Source of the DNA: Roseateles sp.
Lineage (GTDB): Bacteria; Pseudomonadota; Gammaproteobacteria; Burkholderiales; Burkholderiaceae_C
NCBI GenBank assembly: GCA_019234295.1
Contig: JAFALK010000008.1
Coordinates: forward strand, 1 to 61,916
Length of the DNA: 61,916 nucleotides
Direction of reading: 5' to 3'
A program made the position numbers and the translations under genes. Shown piece after piece: positions 18,890-27,476 of this stretch; the stretch's first letter is position 1; the number at the start of each line of letters is the position of its first letter. Under the pieces are notes generated by a model. It was not told the origin of the DNA. It saw nothing but the letters and a program-made list of their open reading frames with translations, and made no database searches.

Positions 18890-21180
18890 GCGAGCTCCGC
18901 CACAGCCGGCTTGAGCGCAAGGACGACGCTGCGCTTGCCAAGCGTCGGATGGCGCGCCGTCAGCGTGACGCGGCCCGGCTGCTCGCCGGCGCGGACCCAG
19001 ACGGCGCCGAGGCCGCCGACGAGCGCGAAGGGCGCGTCGCCGATCAGGGTGGCCGGACCTTCGAGCTTGAGCTCGATCGCGCCGGTGGCATAGGGCTTGA
19101 GCTCACCGAACTCGTCGGTGACGCGGAAGACGACGCGGGTCAGGTCGGCACCGTCGGCGATCAGCTCACTCGTGTCGGCGCGCAACTCGAAGCCGCGATC
19201 GACCGACTTGCCTGACCAGCGCCGCTCGATCACGACGCGCCCGGCCATCAGACCCTCGACGCGCAGGTCGCGGTCGGTGTCGTTGGCGGCCTTGTAGAGA
19301 TCGATCGTGAACGGCGGGTGGCGCAGATGCGGGAATTGCGCGCGGTCGGGCGCGATCTCCTGGATCAGCTGATTGCCGACGTAGACGCGCAGCGCTTCGC
19401 AATTCGAGCAGAACATCACCTGCTTGAGCCACTGGTAGTCGTCAGCCGTGCACCAGTGGAAGGCCGGCTCGAGCACAACCTCGTCGGAGGGCTCGCACTG
19501 CGAGCGGTAGAAGCCGGCGGCCGGCTTCATCTCGCGGAAGATGTCGGAGACGCCGTGATAGCAGATATGGTCGCCGGCGCCGAAGTTGCCGTGGGTGTTG
19601 TAGTCGAAGGCGCACCAGCCGAGGCCGCCCGCGTAGCGCGGATCGGAAGCGAGTTGGTCGTGGATGCGCGCGTGGCGCAGCATGTGCTCGGTCAGCCGCG
19701 CCGCGTTGTCGGTGGACTTGGTCGGAAAGGTGTGGCCGACGAACTCGGTGTTCAGGTAGGCCGAGTGATTGGGGGCCTTGAGCGGGAACTCGAAGTCGTT
19801 CATGGTGAACACATCTTCGAGGAATTCCGACTCCTGGAAGTAGCGGATGCCGCAAGTCGGCCGCGTCGGGTCGAGCCGGCGCGCAAGTGCGTTGGTGCGC
19901 GTGTAGAAGTCGTGGAAGTCGCGCGACTCGTTGATGCGAACGCCCCAGAGGATGATGGACGCATGGTGACGGTCGCGCCGCACCATGCGCTCGACGTTGT
20001 CGATCGCCAGCGCCTGCCAGGCCACGTCGCCAACATGCTGCCAGCCAGGGATCTCCTCCAGCACCAGCAGGCCCAGTTCGTCGCAGGCGTCGAGGAAATG
20101 GCGCGACTGTGGGTAGTGCGAGGTCCGCACGATGTTGATCTTGAGCTGGCGCTTGAGCGTGATTGCGTCTTGGCGCTGGCCGCGCGCGGCCACGGCGGCG
20201 CCCATGAAGGGATAGGTCTGGTGGCGGTTCAGGCCGCGCAGCTTGACGACCTCGCCGTTGAGCATGAAGCCATCGGGCGTGAAGCGCGCCTCGCGAAAGC
20301 CGATGCGGCGCTCCTCCTGGTCGACCACGCGGCCGCCCTGCCAGAGGCGCAGTTGCAGGCGGTAGAGCTTGGGCACGTCGAGGCCCCAGCGCTTGATGCC
20401 GGCCAATTGCTCGAGCGCCAGCGCAGCGGCGCCGCCGCTCACCGGGCCGCGCGCCGTCGCGATCGCGCGTTCGCCGTCGAGCAGCGTCGCCTCGACGCTC
20501 GCGCCCTCGGCCGCGCCGTCGATCTCGCAGTGCACGTCGAGGCCGGGCCTGTCGCTCATCACCTCGCGCGGCGCGGCGGCGAAGTCAGCGATGAAGCCGC
20601 TCGCCGGCACGATGCGCAGCGCCACCTCGCGGTAAATGCCGCCGAAGGTCAGGTAGTCGACGATATCGCCAAAGGGCGGGATGTCGGCGCGCTCCGTCGA
20701 ATCGACACTGACGGCCAGCACGTTGGGCCCGGTCCAGTCGACATCGGCCGTAAGCTCAAAGCTGAACGGCGTGTAGCCGCCGCGGTACTCGCCGAGCTTG
20801 CGGCCGTTGATCCAGACCGTGGCCGCCGTCATCACGCCCTCGAAATCGACGAAGACCCGCTGGCCGCGCGCGCCGGCCGGCAGCTTGAAGCGGCGTCGGT
20901 AGCTCGAGACGAACTGCGACTCATGCTCGTCAAAGCCATGCCAGGGCAGCAGCTTGTTGCTGTGCGGGACGACGACACGCTCGAAGGCGCGGTCGTCGAA
21001 GTCGCGCGCCTCGAAGCCGGCAACGGGCTGCGGGCTGTAGCGCCAGCCGCGGTTGATGGGCAGGACGCGGCGCTGCGGCGCTGCGGCCGGCGCTTCGGCC
21101 CGCGCGGAGCGCAATGTACCCATCAGCGGCGCGGCGGCCAGGGCCGCGCCGGAGCACTGCAAAAAGGAGCGGCGTTTCAT
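18886..21180 (-). CDS. GH2-family beta-galactosidase/glucuronidase-type hydrolase, Tat signal
   Basis: Glycoside hydrolase family 2 enzyme, 764 aa. The N-terminus KRRSFLQCSGAALAAAPL looks like a Tat signal, which would send the folded protein to the periplasm. Domains in order are a jelly-roll sugar-binding domain, an immunoglobulin-like domain and a TIM barrel with acid/base Glu418 (WGVRINES) and nucleophile Glu479 (NTEFVGH), then a C-terminal Ig-like domain. Sequence alone does not separate beta-galactosidase from beta-glucuronidase or beta-mannosidase; the neighbouring alpha-galactosidase favours galactose. It overlaps the GH5 gene by 4 bases and lies 12 bases after the alpha-galactosidase. 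Confidence 0.9.
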   Translation of the reverse strand: MKRRSFLQCSGAALAAAPLMGTLRSARAEAPAAAPQRRVLPINRGWRYSPQPVAGFEARDFDDRAFERVVVPHSNKLLPWHGFDEHESQFVSSYRRRFKLPAGARGQRVFVDFEGVMTAATVWINGRKLGEYRGGYTPFSFELTADVDWTGPNVLAVSVDSTERADIPPFGDIVDYLTFGGIYREVALRIVPASGFIADFAAAPREVMSDRPGLDVHCEIDGAAEGASVEATLLDGERAIATARGPVSGGAAALALEQLAGIKRWGLDVPKLYRLQLRLWQGGRVVDQEERRIGFREARFTPDGFMLNGEVVKLRGLNRHQTYPFMGAAVAARGQRQDAITLKRQLKINIVRTSHYPQSRHFLDACDELGLLVLEEIPGWQHVGDVAWQALAIDNVERMVRRDRHHASIILWGVRINESRDFHDFYTRTNALARRLDPTRPTCGIRYFQESEFLEDVFTMNDFEFPLKAPNHSAYLNTEFVGHTFPTKSTDNAARLTEHMLRHARIHDQLASDPRYAGGLGWCAFDYNTHGNFGAGDHICYHGVSDIFREMKPAAGFYRSQCEPSDEVVLEPAFHWCTADDYQWLKQVMFCSNCEALRVYVGNQLIQEIAPDRAQFPHLRHPPFTIDLYKAANDTDRDLRVEGLMAGRVVIERRWSGKSVDRGFELRADTSELIADGADLTRVVFRVTDEFGELKPYATGAIELKLEGPATLIGDAPFALVGGLGAVWVRAGEQPGRVTLTARHPTLGKRSVVLALKPAVAELA

Positions 21181-21192
21181 ATGGGTCTCCGC

Positions 21193-22380
21193 CTATGGCT
21201 TGACGCGCAGCAGGATCACGTCATGCCCCTGGATCAGCATGCGGGTGTCCAGTGGCAGTCGGCCAAGGTCCTTGTGCGACCAGACGTCGATGGCCTTGAC
21301 GGGCTTGGCATAGCCGAGCTTCCTGAAGTCCACGCCGATCTCGTTGTAGATGTCGCTGCGGTTGAACAGCGCGACGATCTTGCTGCCGTCGGCCATGTCC
21401 TTGGCCCAGACCTCAAGCGTTCCTTCCGCCGCCACGCGGTCGCCCTGGTGGCCGGCCGGGTCCTGGTCGATGGCAATGAGGTCGCGGTTGGTCAGCAGCG
21501 CCACAGTCTCGGGGCTCATCTGGCGCAGGTCGTTGCCGGCCAGCAGCGGCGCCGACAGCAGCGCCCACAAGGCCATGTGGGTGCGGTATTCCTCGGGCTT
21601 CATGCCGCCGTTGCCGACCTCGAGCATGTCGGGATCGTTCCAGTGGCCAGGCCCGGCGTACTTCGAGAGGCCGGCCTGGCCGAAGCCGATCTCGGCCATG
21701 CGGTCGTAGGTGTCGGTGATGTCGCCGGTGGTGCGCCAGGCATTGCCGCCGACGCTCGCGCCCCAGTGCCAGACGGAGTCGTAGCCGTACTGGCACAGAC
21801 TGAACACGATGGGCCGGCCGGTGGCGAGCAGGGCCTTGTGCATCTTGACATAGGCATCGCGCATGATTTGGCGCGCCTGCAGCGGCGAAGACCGGTCGAG
21901 CTGTTCGCCAAGGCTGCACAGGTCGTACTTGAGGTAGTCAATGCCCCAGGCGGCATAGGTCCGCGCGTCCTGCTCCTCGTGACCATAGCTGCCTTCGAAG
22001 CCGGCACAGGTCTTGGGCCCGGGCGAGGAGTAGATGCCGAGCTTGAGCCCCTTGGCGTGGACGTAGTCGGCCAGGGCCTTCATGTCCGGGAACTTGGCGT
22101 TCGGGTGAATCTCGCCCTTGGCGTCACGTTCGCCTTCCCACGTGTCGTCGATGTTGATGTAGGTGTATCCGGCGTCGCGCATGCCGCTGGCCACCATGGC
22201 GTCGGCCTGGGCGCGCACGGTGGCGTCGTCGATTTTCTCGGCGAAGTGGTTCCAGCTGTTCCAGCCCATGGGCGGCGTGGCCGCGACCTTGGCGGCGGGC
22301 GCCGCGTGGGCGCACAGCGCCAGGCCGAGGCCGGCGGCGCAAAGCAGCAGGCGGGAATGCAGGGATCGGAAAAGCGTCAT
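21193..22380 (-). CDS. GH27 alpha-galactosidase, secreted
   Basis: Retaining alpha-galactosidase of glycoside hydrolase family 27 (395 aa), with a signal peptide of about 26 residues ending AHA. The family markers are complete: PPMGWNSWN at the start of the barrel, INIDDTWEG, nucleophile Asp153 in YLKYDLC and acid/base Asp251 in WNDPDMLEVGNGG. It removes terminal alpha-linked galactose and should act in the periplasm or outside. A textbook ribosome binding site (AAGGAG) lies 6 bases before the ATG. It belongs to the operon that runs from the MFS transporter and TonB receptor, with a 71-base gap before it, to the GH2 and GH5 enzymes. Confidence 0.95.
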   Translation of the reverse strand: MTLFRSLHSRLLLCAAGLGLALCAHAAPAAKVAATPPMGWNSWNHFAEKIDDATVRAQADAMVASGMRDAGYTYINIDDTWEGERDAKGEIHPNAKFPDMKALADYVHAKGLKLGIYSSPGPKTCAGFEGSYGHEEQDARTYAAWGIDYLKYDLCSLGEQLDRSSPLQARQIMRDAYVKMHKALLATGRPIVFSLCQYGYDSVWHWGASVGGNAWRTTGDITDTYDRMAEIGFGQAGLSKYAGPGHWNDPDMLEVGNGGMKPEEYRTHMALWALLSAPLLAGNDLRQMSPETVALLTNRDLIAIDQDPAGHQGDRVAAEGTLEVWAKDMADGSKIVALFNRSDIYNEIGVDFRKLGYAKPVKAIDVWSHKDLGRLPLDTRMLIQGHDVILLRVKP

Positions 22381-22451
22381 CTGAGTCTCCTTGGAGGAAG
22401 GCATGCCGCAGGCCGAGCCCGGGCGGGCTCGGTGCACGGGCGGCTGAGAAC

Positions 22452-24959
22452 TTACAGCTTGGCGCTGAACTCCACCATCGCCGTGCGCGGCGGCGTGGCG
22501 CTGCCGTAGAGCGCACCGAGCTGAGCCGCCGAGGTCGAGGGGCCGCCCACATAGCGCTGGTTCGCCAGGTTGTTGACGATCAGGCCAACGCCCCATTTCT
22601 GCGAAGCGGGCTCCCAGCCGAGGTGGGCGTCGACGCGCGAGGTCGGGCCACCGATGCGGAAAGCGGCCGTCTGCACGCAGCCGAAGTTCAGCACGATGTC
22701 GGCATTGCAGCGTGTGGCACTCGTGTAGCCCCCTTGCACGCCAGCGTTGATGCGGCCGTCGCCGAAGACCCAGCGGCCATCAGCGCCGACGGTGGCGCCG
22801 AGCTTGGGCGTGCCCGTGGGCTTGCCGTCGAGGTTCAAGGCCACCGACTGGCCAGTGCTGAAGTCGGTGTCGGACTTGCTGTACTTGCCGTAGGTCTGGT
22901 CGATGTATTCGAGCGCCGCATGCACGGTCCAGACTCGGTCCGGCCGCCACTGCAGGTTCAGGTCCATGCCGGTGGCCTTCTGGTCCGAGGTGCTGATGTC
23001 GTAGGTGCCGGCGATCTGCGAGCCGGTGGCCTGGTTGAAGGTCAGCGACTGCAGATTGGTGAAGTTGTAGTGGAACAGCGTGGCGCCGTAGAACAGGCCG
23101 GCAGCCTTGAACTGGCCCTTGGCGCCAAGCTCTACGCTGGTGACGTTCTCGGGCGAGTACTTGGGCACGGCACCGCCTACGGGCGCCGACAGGATGGGGA
23201 AGCCGCCCGACTGGTAGCCCTTGGTCCACGAGGCATAGACCATGTGCTCGGCGTTCAGGTGGTGGGTGTAGACCAGGCGCGGGCTGGTGTTGGTCCAGGA
23301 GTTGTTGGCCCGCAGCGTGCCGGCCATGGCCTCGGCATTGGTGAACTCGATATTGGGCACACTCTGCAGGCCCTGAGCCAGCGCCAGCAACTGCCCGACC
23401 TGGGGCGCGGCTGCAGCCAGCATGGGGTTGTCGAGCAGCTGCTGCAGGGTCCCCGCGAGGGCGTTGAGCTGGGCGTCGAACGCCGGCGCCTGGCGCAGCG
23501 GGCTGTACCAGCTGAAGGACTTCTGATCGCGGGTCAGGCGCAGGCCGGTCGTGATCTCGTCGCTCGCGCCAAGGTGCCAGATCGCGTCACCGAAGAGGGC
23601 GAAGGACTTGAAGCTGCCCGTGTTGTTCATGCCCTCGGTCCAGGTCTGGCCGTTGACGAGGTTGGTGTTCATCAGCGAGCTCAGGCCCAACGCCTGGCCG
23701 AGCTGCTGCGCACCCGCGCCAAGCGTGGCCATGGGCGGCATCGGCGTGGGGAACATGCCGGTGGCGAACAAGATGGGGTCCAGGGTGTTGGTGGTGGTCA
23801 CCAGAGTGCTGGTCTGGCGCGCCTGCTCCCAAAAGCCGCTCGCGCCGGCCACCCAGTCCACCAGGGCGTTGTGGCCGTTGAGCTTGAACTCTTGCTGGTA
23901 GGTGGTGTTGTGCTCGAAGTTGCCGGTGCTCAGGTAGCTGGCGATATTGCCCGTGCCGTCGTTGTCCTCGGCGTTGACCGAATTGAAGTGGCGCCAGGCC
24001 GTCGTGCTGGTGAACTCCGCGAAAGGCAGGCTGTGCTCCACGCGCAGCGTCACGCCGTCGAAGCGGCGCGACTCGACGTTGGGGTTGGTGTCCTCGTTGA
24101 GATCGGCCTTGCGCGGGTCGATCCACTGCGAAGGATTGGCCAGCGTGGCCGGTGTCGTGTTGTAGGCCCAGATGGGCCGCGCTTTCTCGTTGAGCTGTTC
24201 GTGCTCCCAGCTCAGCACCGCCGTGGTGTCGTCGCCGCTCCAGCGCAGCGAGCTGCGCGTGCCCCAGTCGCGGCGCCCGCCGGCCTTGGAGCCGTCGTAG
24301 TGGTTGGTGACCCAGCCATCGCTGAACTGCCCGACTGCCGAGATCCGCAGCGCCACGCTGTCGCTCAGCGGCGTGTTGTAGAGGCCCTCGACATGGCGCG
24401 TGCCCTGGTTGCCAAATCGCACCAGGGCGCTGGCCTCGGTCACGCCGCTTGGGTCGTTCTGCACGATGGAGATGGCGCCACCCGCGGAGTTGCGGCCGAA
24501 CAGCGTGCCCTGCGGGCCTTCGAGCACTTCCACGCGCTTGAGGTCGTTGAAGTTCAGCAGCGCACCGCCGGTCTTGCCCGTGTACACGCCATTGACGTAG
24601 ACGCCCACGGGGCTGTCGGTGCCGATGCCGAAGTCGCCCGAACCCAGGCCGCGCAGCGAGTAGCCGGGCTGGGTGGGCTGCGAATCGTCGACCGACAGGC
24701 CCGGCACGAAGCCGTTCATGCTGGCCAGGTTGGTCGCGCCAACGGCCTTGAGCGTCTCTGCGCCGAGCACCTGCATGGTGATGGGCACGTTCTGGAGCTG
24801 CTGCACGCGGCTCTGGCCCGAGACCTCGACCGTGCCCAGGTTCTCGACCGTTGCGCCGTCGGCGGACTGCGCCTGCACGGCGGTGCAGGCAAGCAGCGCA
24901 AGCGCGCTGGCGGCGGCACTGGCCAAGGGCTTGCGTCGAAGGGAGAAGGCTCGGGTCAT
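22452..24959 (-). CDS. TonB-dependent outer-membrane receptor
   Basis: Outer-membrane gated barrel of 835 aa for energy-dependent uptake. A signal peptide (about 1-30, VQAQ) is followed by a probable TonB box (NLGTVEVSG), a plug domain (VPITMQVLGAETLKAVG; RVEVLEGPQGTLFGRNSAGG) and a large barrel ending in an aromatic-poor MVEFSAKL strand. It resembles the TonB receptors of carbohydrate loci more than siderophore receptors, and its place between a transporter and three glycosidases supports a glycan or glycolipid ligand. AGGAGA precedes the ATG. Its start overlaps the stop of the upstream MFS gene by 4 bases. Confidence 0.95.
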   Translation of the reverse strand: MTRAFSLRRKPLASAAASALALLACTAVQAQSADGATVENLGTVEVSGQSRVQQLQNVPITMQVLGAETLKAVGATNLASMNGFVPGLSVDDSQPTQPGYSLRGLGSGDFGIGTDSPVGVYVNGVYTGKTGGALLNFNDLKRVEVLEGPQGTLFGRNSAGGAISIVQNDPSGVTEASALVRFGNQGTRHVEGLYNTPLSDSVALRISAVGQFSDGWVTNHYDGSKAGGRRDWGTRSSLRWSGDDTTAVLSWEHEQLNEKARPIWAYNTTPATLANPSQWIDPRKADLNEDTNPNVESRRFDGVTLRVEHSLPFAEFTSTTAWRHFNSVNAEDNDGTGNIASYLSTGNFEHNTTYQQEFKLNGHNALVDWVAGASGFWEQARQTSTLVTTTNTLDPILFATGMFPTPMPPMATLGAGAQQLGQALGLSSLMNTNLVNGQTWTEGMNNTGSFKSFALFGDAIWHLGASDEITTGLRLTRDQKSFSWYSPLRQAPAFDAQLNALAGTLQQLLDNPMLAAAAPQVGQLLALAQGLQSVPNIEFTNAEAMAGTLRANNSWTNTSPRLVYTHHLNAEHMVYASWTKGYQSGGFPILSAPVGGAVPKYSPENVTSVELGAKGQFKAAGLFYGATLFHYNFTNLQSLTFNQATGSQIAGTYDISTSDQKATGMDLNLQWRPDRVWTVHAALEYIDQTYGKYSKSDTDFSTGQSVALNLDGKPTGTPKLGATVGADGRWVFGDGRINAGVQGGYTSATRCNADIVLNFGCVQTAAFRIGGPTSRVDAHLGWEPASQKWGVGLIVNNLANQRYVGGPSTSAAQLGALYGSATPPRTAMVEFSAKL

Positions 24960-26134
24960 GGATGGTCTCCTGTACTTGGAATAAGGCCTGCGGATGAGAT
25001 GTCGACTCGGGCTGCGGCGCCGCGGCGTTGGATTCGCGTCATCACGCGCACGGCCGCCACTGCGCACAGCGCGATCAGGCCGACGCACAGCGCGCTGAAG
25101 GTGCCGGGCCCGGCTTGCGTGAACACGGCGCCGGCGACGGCCGTGCCAAACGCGCTGCCGAACAGCGCGATGACCAGGGTGCGCATGACGAGCGAGCCAT
25201 CACCGTCGTTCTCGGTGAGCAGGCCCACAATGAAGGGCGTCAGCATGTAAAAGCCGACGTTGACGCCGACCTGGCCGAGGAAGAAGGGCGCGTCACCCAG
25301 CCAGTTGAAGAACACCAGCATCGACACCGCCATGACGGCGAAGCCCAGCAGCACGAAGCCTAGGCGCTGACTGGCCCGCCTTGCCAGCGAAGGCGCGACG
25401 GCGCCGGCGAAGCCCAGGATCGAGGACAGCGCCAGATATTCGCCCGCGCGATCGACTGGCAGATGGGACTGCTCGGCGAGATAACCGCTGACCGCCCATT
25501 GGCCGGCCTGCACGCCGTAAGCCAGCGTGACGATGAACCACAGGAGCCACTTGTCCGCGCTCGGCAGACCCACCGGCACAGATTCTGCGGCCGTCCGCAC
25601 ACGCGGCGCGAGTCTGAGTGCCGCAGGCGCAACGAGCACACCCATCAGCGCCAGAACGAGGAAGATCGGGCCGCGCCCGGCACCCACGGGCAGCTGCGAC
25701 AGCCCGTAGAGCAGCAGGCCCATGACGAGGCCGCCGACCAGATTGACCTGCCCCCAGATCCGCTCGGCCTGCGCCTCGCCGGCCACGTTCGCGCAGATCA
25801 GACTGAACAGGGCCCCCTCGCCCAGGCCTGCGAGAAGCCGCGCCAGGCTCAGCGCCGCGATGCCGCTGAACGCATGGGAGGCGAGTTCGCCACCGCACAG
25901 GGCCAGCAGGCCCAGGCCGGCCGTCCGGCGCCGTGCACGACGCGCGGCGCCAGACAGCAGCAGGCCGTAGATTGCGATCCCGGCGAGCTCGGCCGCGGCA
26001 ATGGCCGTGGCGGTGGCTTCGTCGACGCCGCCCACGCGCGTCAGGGCCATCACGACGAGCGGCATGACCATGGTGCCGTTCAGTGCGGCGGCGAAGGTCG
26101 CCCCGAGGCCGAATGCGCGTCGCAATGCTGACAT
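24956..26134 (-). CDS. MFS transporter, first gene of the glycan operon
   Basis: Inner-membrane major facilitator of 392 aa with about twelve hydrophobic helices and no soluble domain. The loop between helices 2 and 3 is degenerate (RRARRRTAGLG), as in sugar or drug members that lack the strict GxLaDrxGrr motif. As the promoter-proximal gene of the TonB-receptor/GH27/GH2/GH5 operon it probably imports the released sugar, perhaps galactose. It overlaps the receptor gene (ATGA) and diverges from the AraC-type regulator, sharing a 169-bp control region with short repeats. Confidence 0.88.
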   Translation of the reverse strand: MSALRRAFGLGATFAAALNGTMVMPLVVMALTRVGGVDEATATAIAAAELAGIAIYGLLLSGAARRARRRTAGLGLLALCGGELASHAFSGIAALSLARLLAGLGEGALFSLICANVAGEAQAERIWGQVNLVGGLVMGLLLYGLSQLPVGAGRGPIFLVLALMGVLVAPAALRLAPRVRTAAESVPVGLPSADKWLLWFIVTLAYGVQAGQWAVSGYLAEQSHLPVDRAGEYLALSSILGFAGAVAPSLARRASQRLGFVLLGFAVMAVSMLVFFNWLGDAPFFLGQVGVNVGFYMLTPFIVGLLTENDGDGSLVMRTLVIALFGSAFGTAVAGAVFTQAGPGTFSALCVGLIALCAVAAVRVMTRIQRRGAAARVDISSAGLIPSTGDHP

Positions 26135-26150
26135 GTGAATGTGGGAGGTG

Positions 26151-26184
26151 ATTTGGCCGATTTGCCAATTTGCCGATTTGCCGG
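26151..26184. promoter_or_regulatory. ATTTGCCG repeat cluster in the divergent control region
   Basis: Four adjacent near-copies of ATTTGCCG (the first reads ATTTGGCCG, the second ATTTGCCA) lie head to tail between the MFS operon start (26134) and the AraC-type regulator start (26304). Direct repeats spaced about one helical turn or less are typical AraC-family binding sites, so this may be the operator of the adjacent regulator. An AT-rich TATAGG follows at 26190-26195. No clear -35/-10 pair with normal spacing was found. Confidence 0.45.
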
Positions 26185-26303
26185 TGGACTATAGGATTCA
26201 GGCGGTTACGCACGGGGGTGCGAAACGGCCGGAATGCGGGTGAGCCATGGCCAGCGGGGACCCGCATTAGCCCTAGCCGGGACATCCCTAGCAGGGGCGG
26301 ACA

Positions 26304-27368
26304 ATGCCCTTCATTTACCGAAGCTCCGCCGTGTCTGAAACGACCTCCGATCTCAGCGCCGTTGCCAATTTGCCGGTCTACCTGCTGCGCTGCCTGGCCG
26401 CAGCGGCCGCCGACGTGGGCATCGCACCCGAGCGGCTGTGTATGGGCCTGGGCTTCAGCGTCGAGGACCTGGGCAACCCTGCCTGCCGAGTCAGCTACCG
26501 CCAGGGCAGCCTGATGATTCGGCGCGCCCTGCAGATGGCCCCCGGCAAGGGCCTGGGGCTGCGGATCGGCGAGCGCGAGACGATCGCCTCGATTGGCCTG
26601 CTCGGCTACGCCATGATGACCTGCCGCACCCTGGGCGATGCGGTGGAGCTCGGCATGAGCCTTCAGAAGTTCGCCGGCAGCATGCTGAAGTTCGACATGC
26701 AGATCGTCGACGGCCAGACCGTCGTGCAGGCCTCGAACCGTTTCCCTGACCCCGCGATCTACGTCTTCCTCGTGGAGGAGGCTTTCGCGAGTTTTCTGCA
26801 GATCGCACGCGGCTTGGCCGGCATGGCCTTCCGGCCCACGCGCGTTGAGCTGGCCTATGCGGCCCCCAGCTATGCCGAGGAATACCGCCGCGTCTTCGAC
26901 TGCCCCGTGTACTTCGACCAGCCGGGCAATGCCTTCGTGGCCGACATCGAATGGGTGGCGCGCCCGCTGCTGACCTACGACCCTCTGAGCCACCGGCAGG
27001 CGCTCGAGTTCCTCGACATCGGCACCTCGCGCGAGCAGGAGAAGCTGGACCTGTTCGCTTCGGTGGAGCGCGCCGTGCGCCAGAACATGCACGACCTCCC
27101 CACCCTGCCCGACATCGCGCGGCGCCTGCACCTGAGCGAGCGCACCCTGCGCCGGCGGCTGTCGGACAACGGCGTGTCCTTTCAGGCCCTGGTGGACGGT
27201 GCACGCAAGGACCGCGCCATCGAGCTGCTCGTGAACACCGGGCAGTCGATCGAGCAGATCGCGGCGGCCGTGGGTTTCAGTGACACGCACAACTTCCGCC
27301 GCGCCTTCCGGCGCTGGACCAGCGCCTCGCCCAGCGAGTTGCGGGAGTCCATGCAGAAAATCGACTGA
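26304..27368 (+). CDS. AraC-family transcriptional regulator
   Basis: Regulator of 354 aa. The N-terminal two-thirds match the arabinose-binding-like DUF of OruR/ArgR-type AraC members (GLGLRIGERETIASIGLLGYAMMTCRTL split over residues about 88-115), and the C-terminus has two helix-turn-helices (LPDIARRLHLSERTLRRRL and IAAAVGFSDTHNFRRAFRRW). GGGGCGG precedes the ATG at 26304. Divergent orientation and the repeat cluster upstream suggest that it controls the TonB-receptor/glycosidase operon, and possibly the kinase-aldolase operon that follows on the same strand after 108 bases. Inducer unknown. Confidence 0.92.
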   Translation: MPFIYRSSAVSETTSDLSAVANLPVYLLRCLAAAAADVGIAPERLCMGLGFSVEDLGNPACRVSYRQGSLMIRRALQMAPGKGLGLRIGERETIASIGLLGYAMMTCRTLGDAVELGMSLQKFAGSMLKFDMQIVDGQTVVQASNRFPDPAIYVFLVEEAFASFLQIARGLAGMAFRPTRVELAYAAPSYAEEYRRVFDCPVYFDQPGNAFVADIEWVARPLLTYDPLSHRQALEFLDIGTSREQEKLDLFASVERAVRQNMHDLPTLPDIARRLHLSERTLRRRLSDNGVSFQALVDGARKDRAIELLVNTGQSIEQIAAAVGFSDTHNFRRAFRRWTSASPSELRESMQKID

Positions 27369-27476
27369 ACAACTTGGCAGTCTCGGACCCCCGGGACGGC
27401 CGGATCGGGCGTCACGGGCCGGACGGTCCGCTCCCTAAAGTGCGAGTCCATCGAGCCTCTCGCCCTTCCCGCCCTC

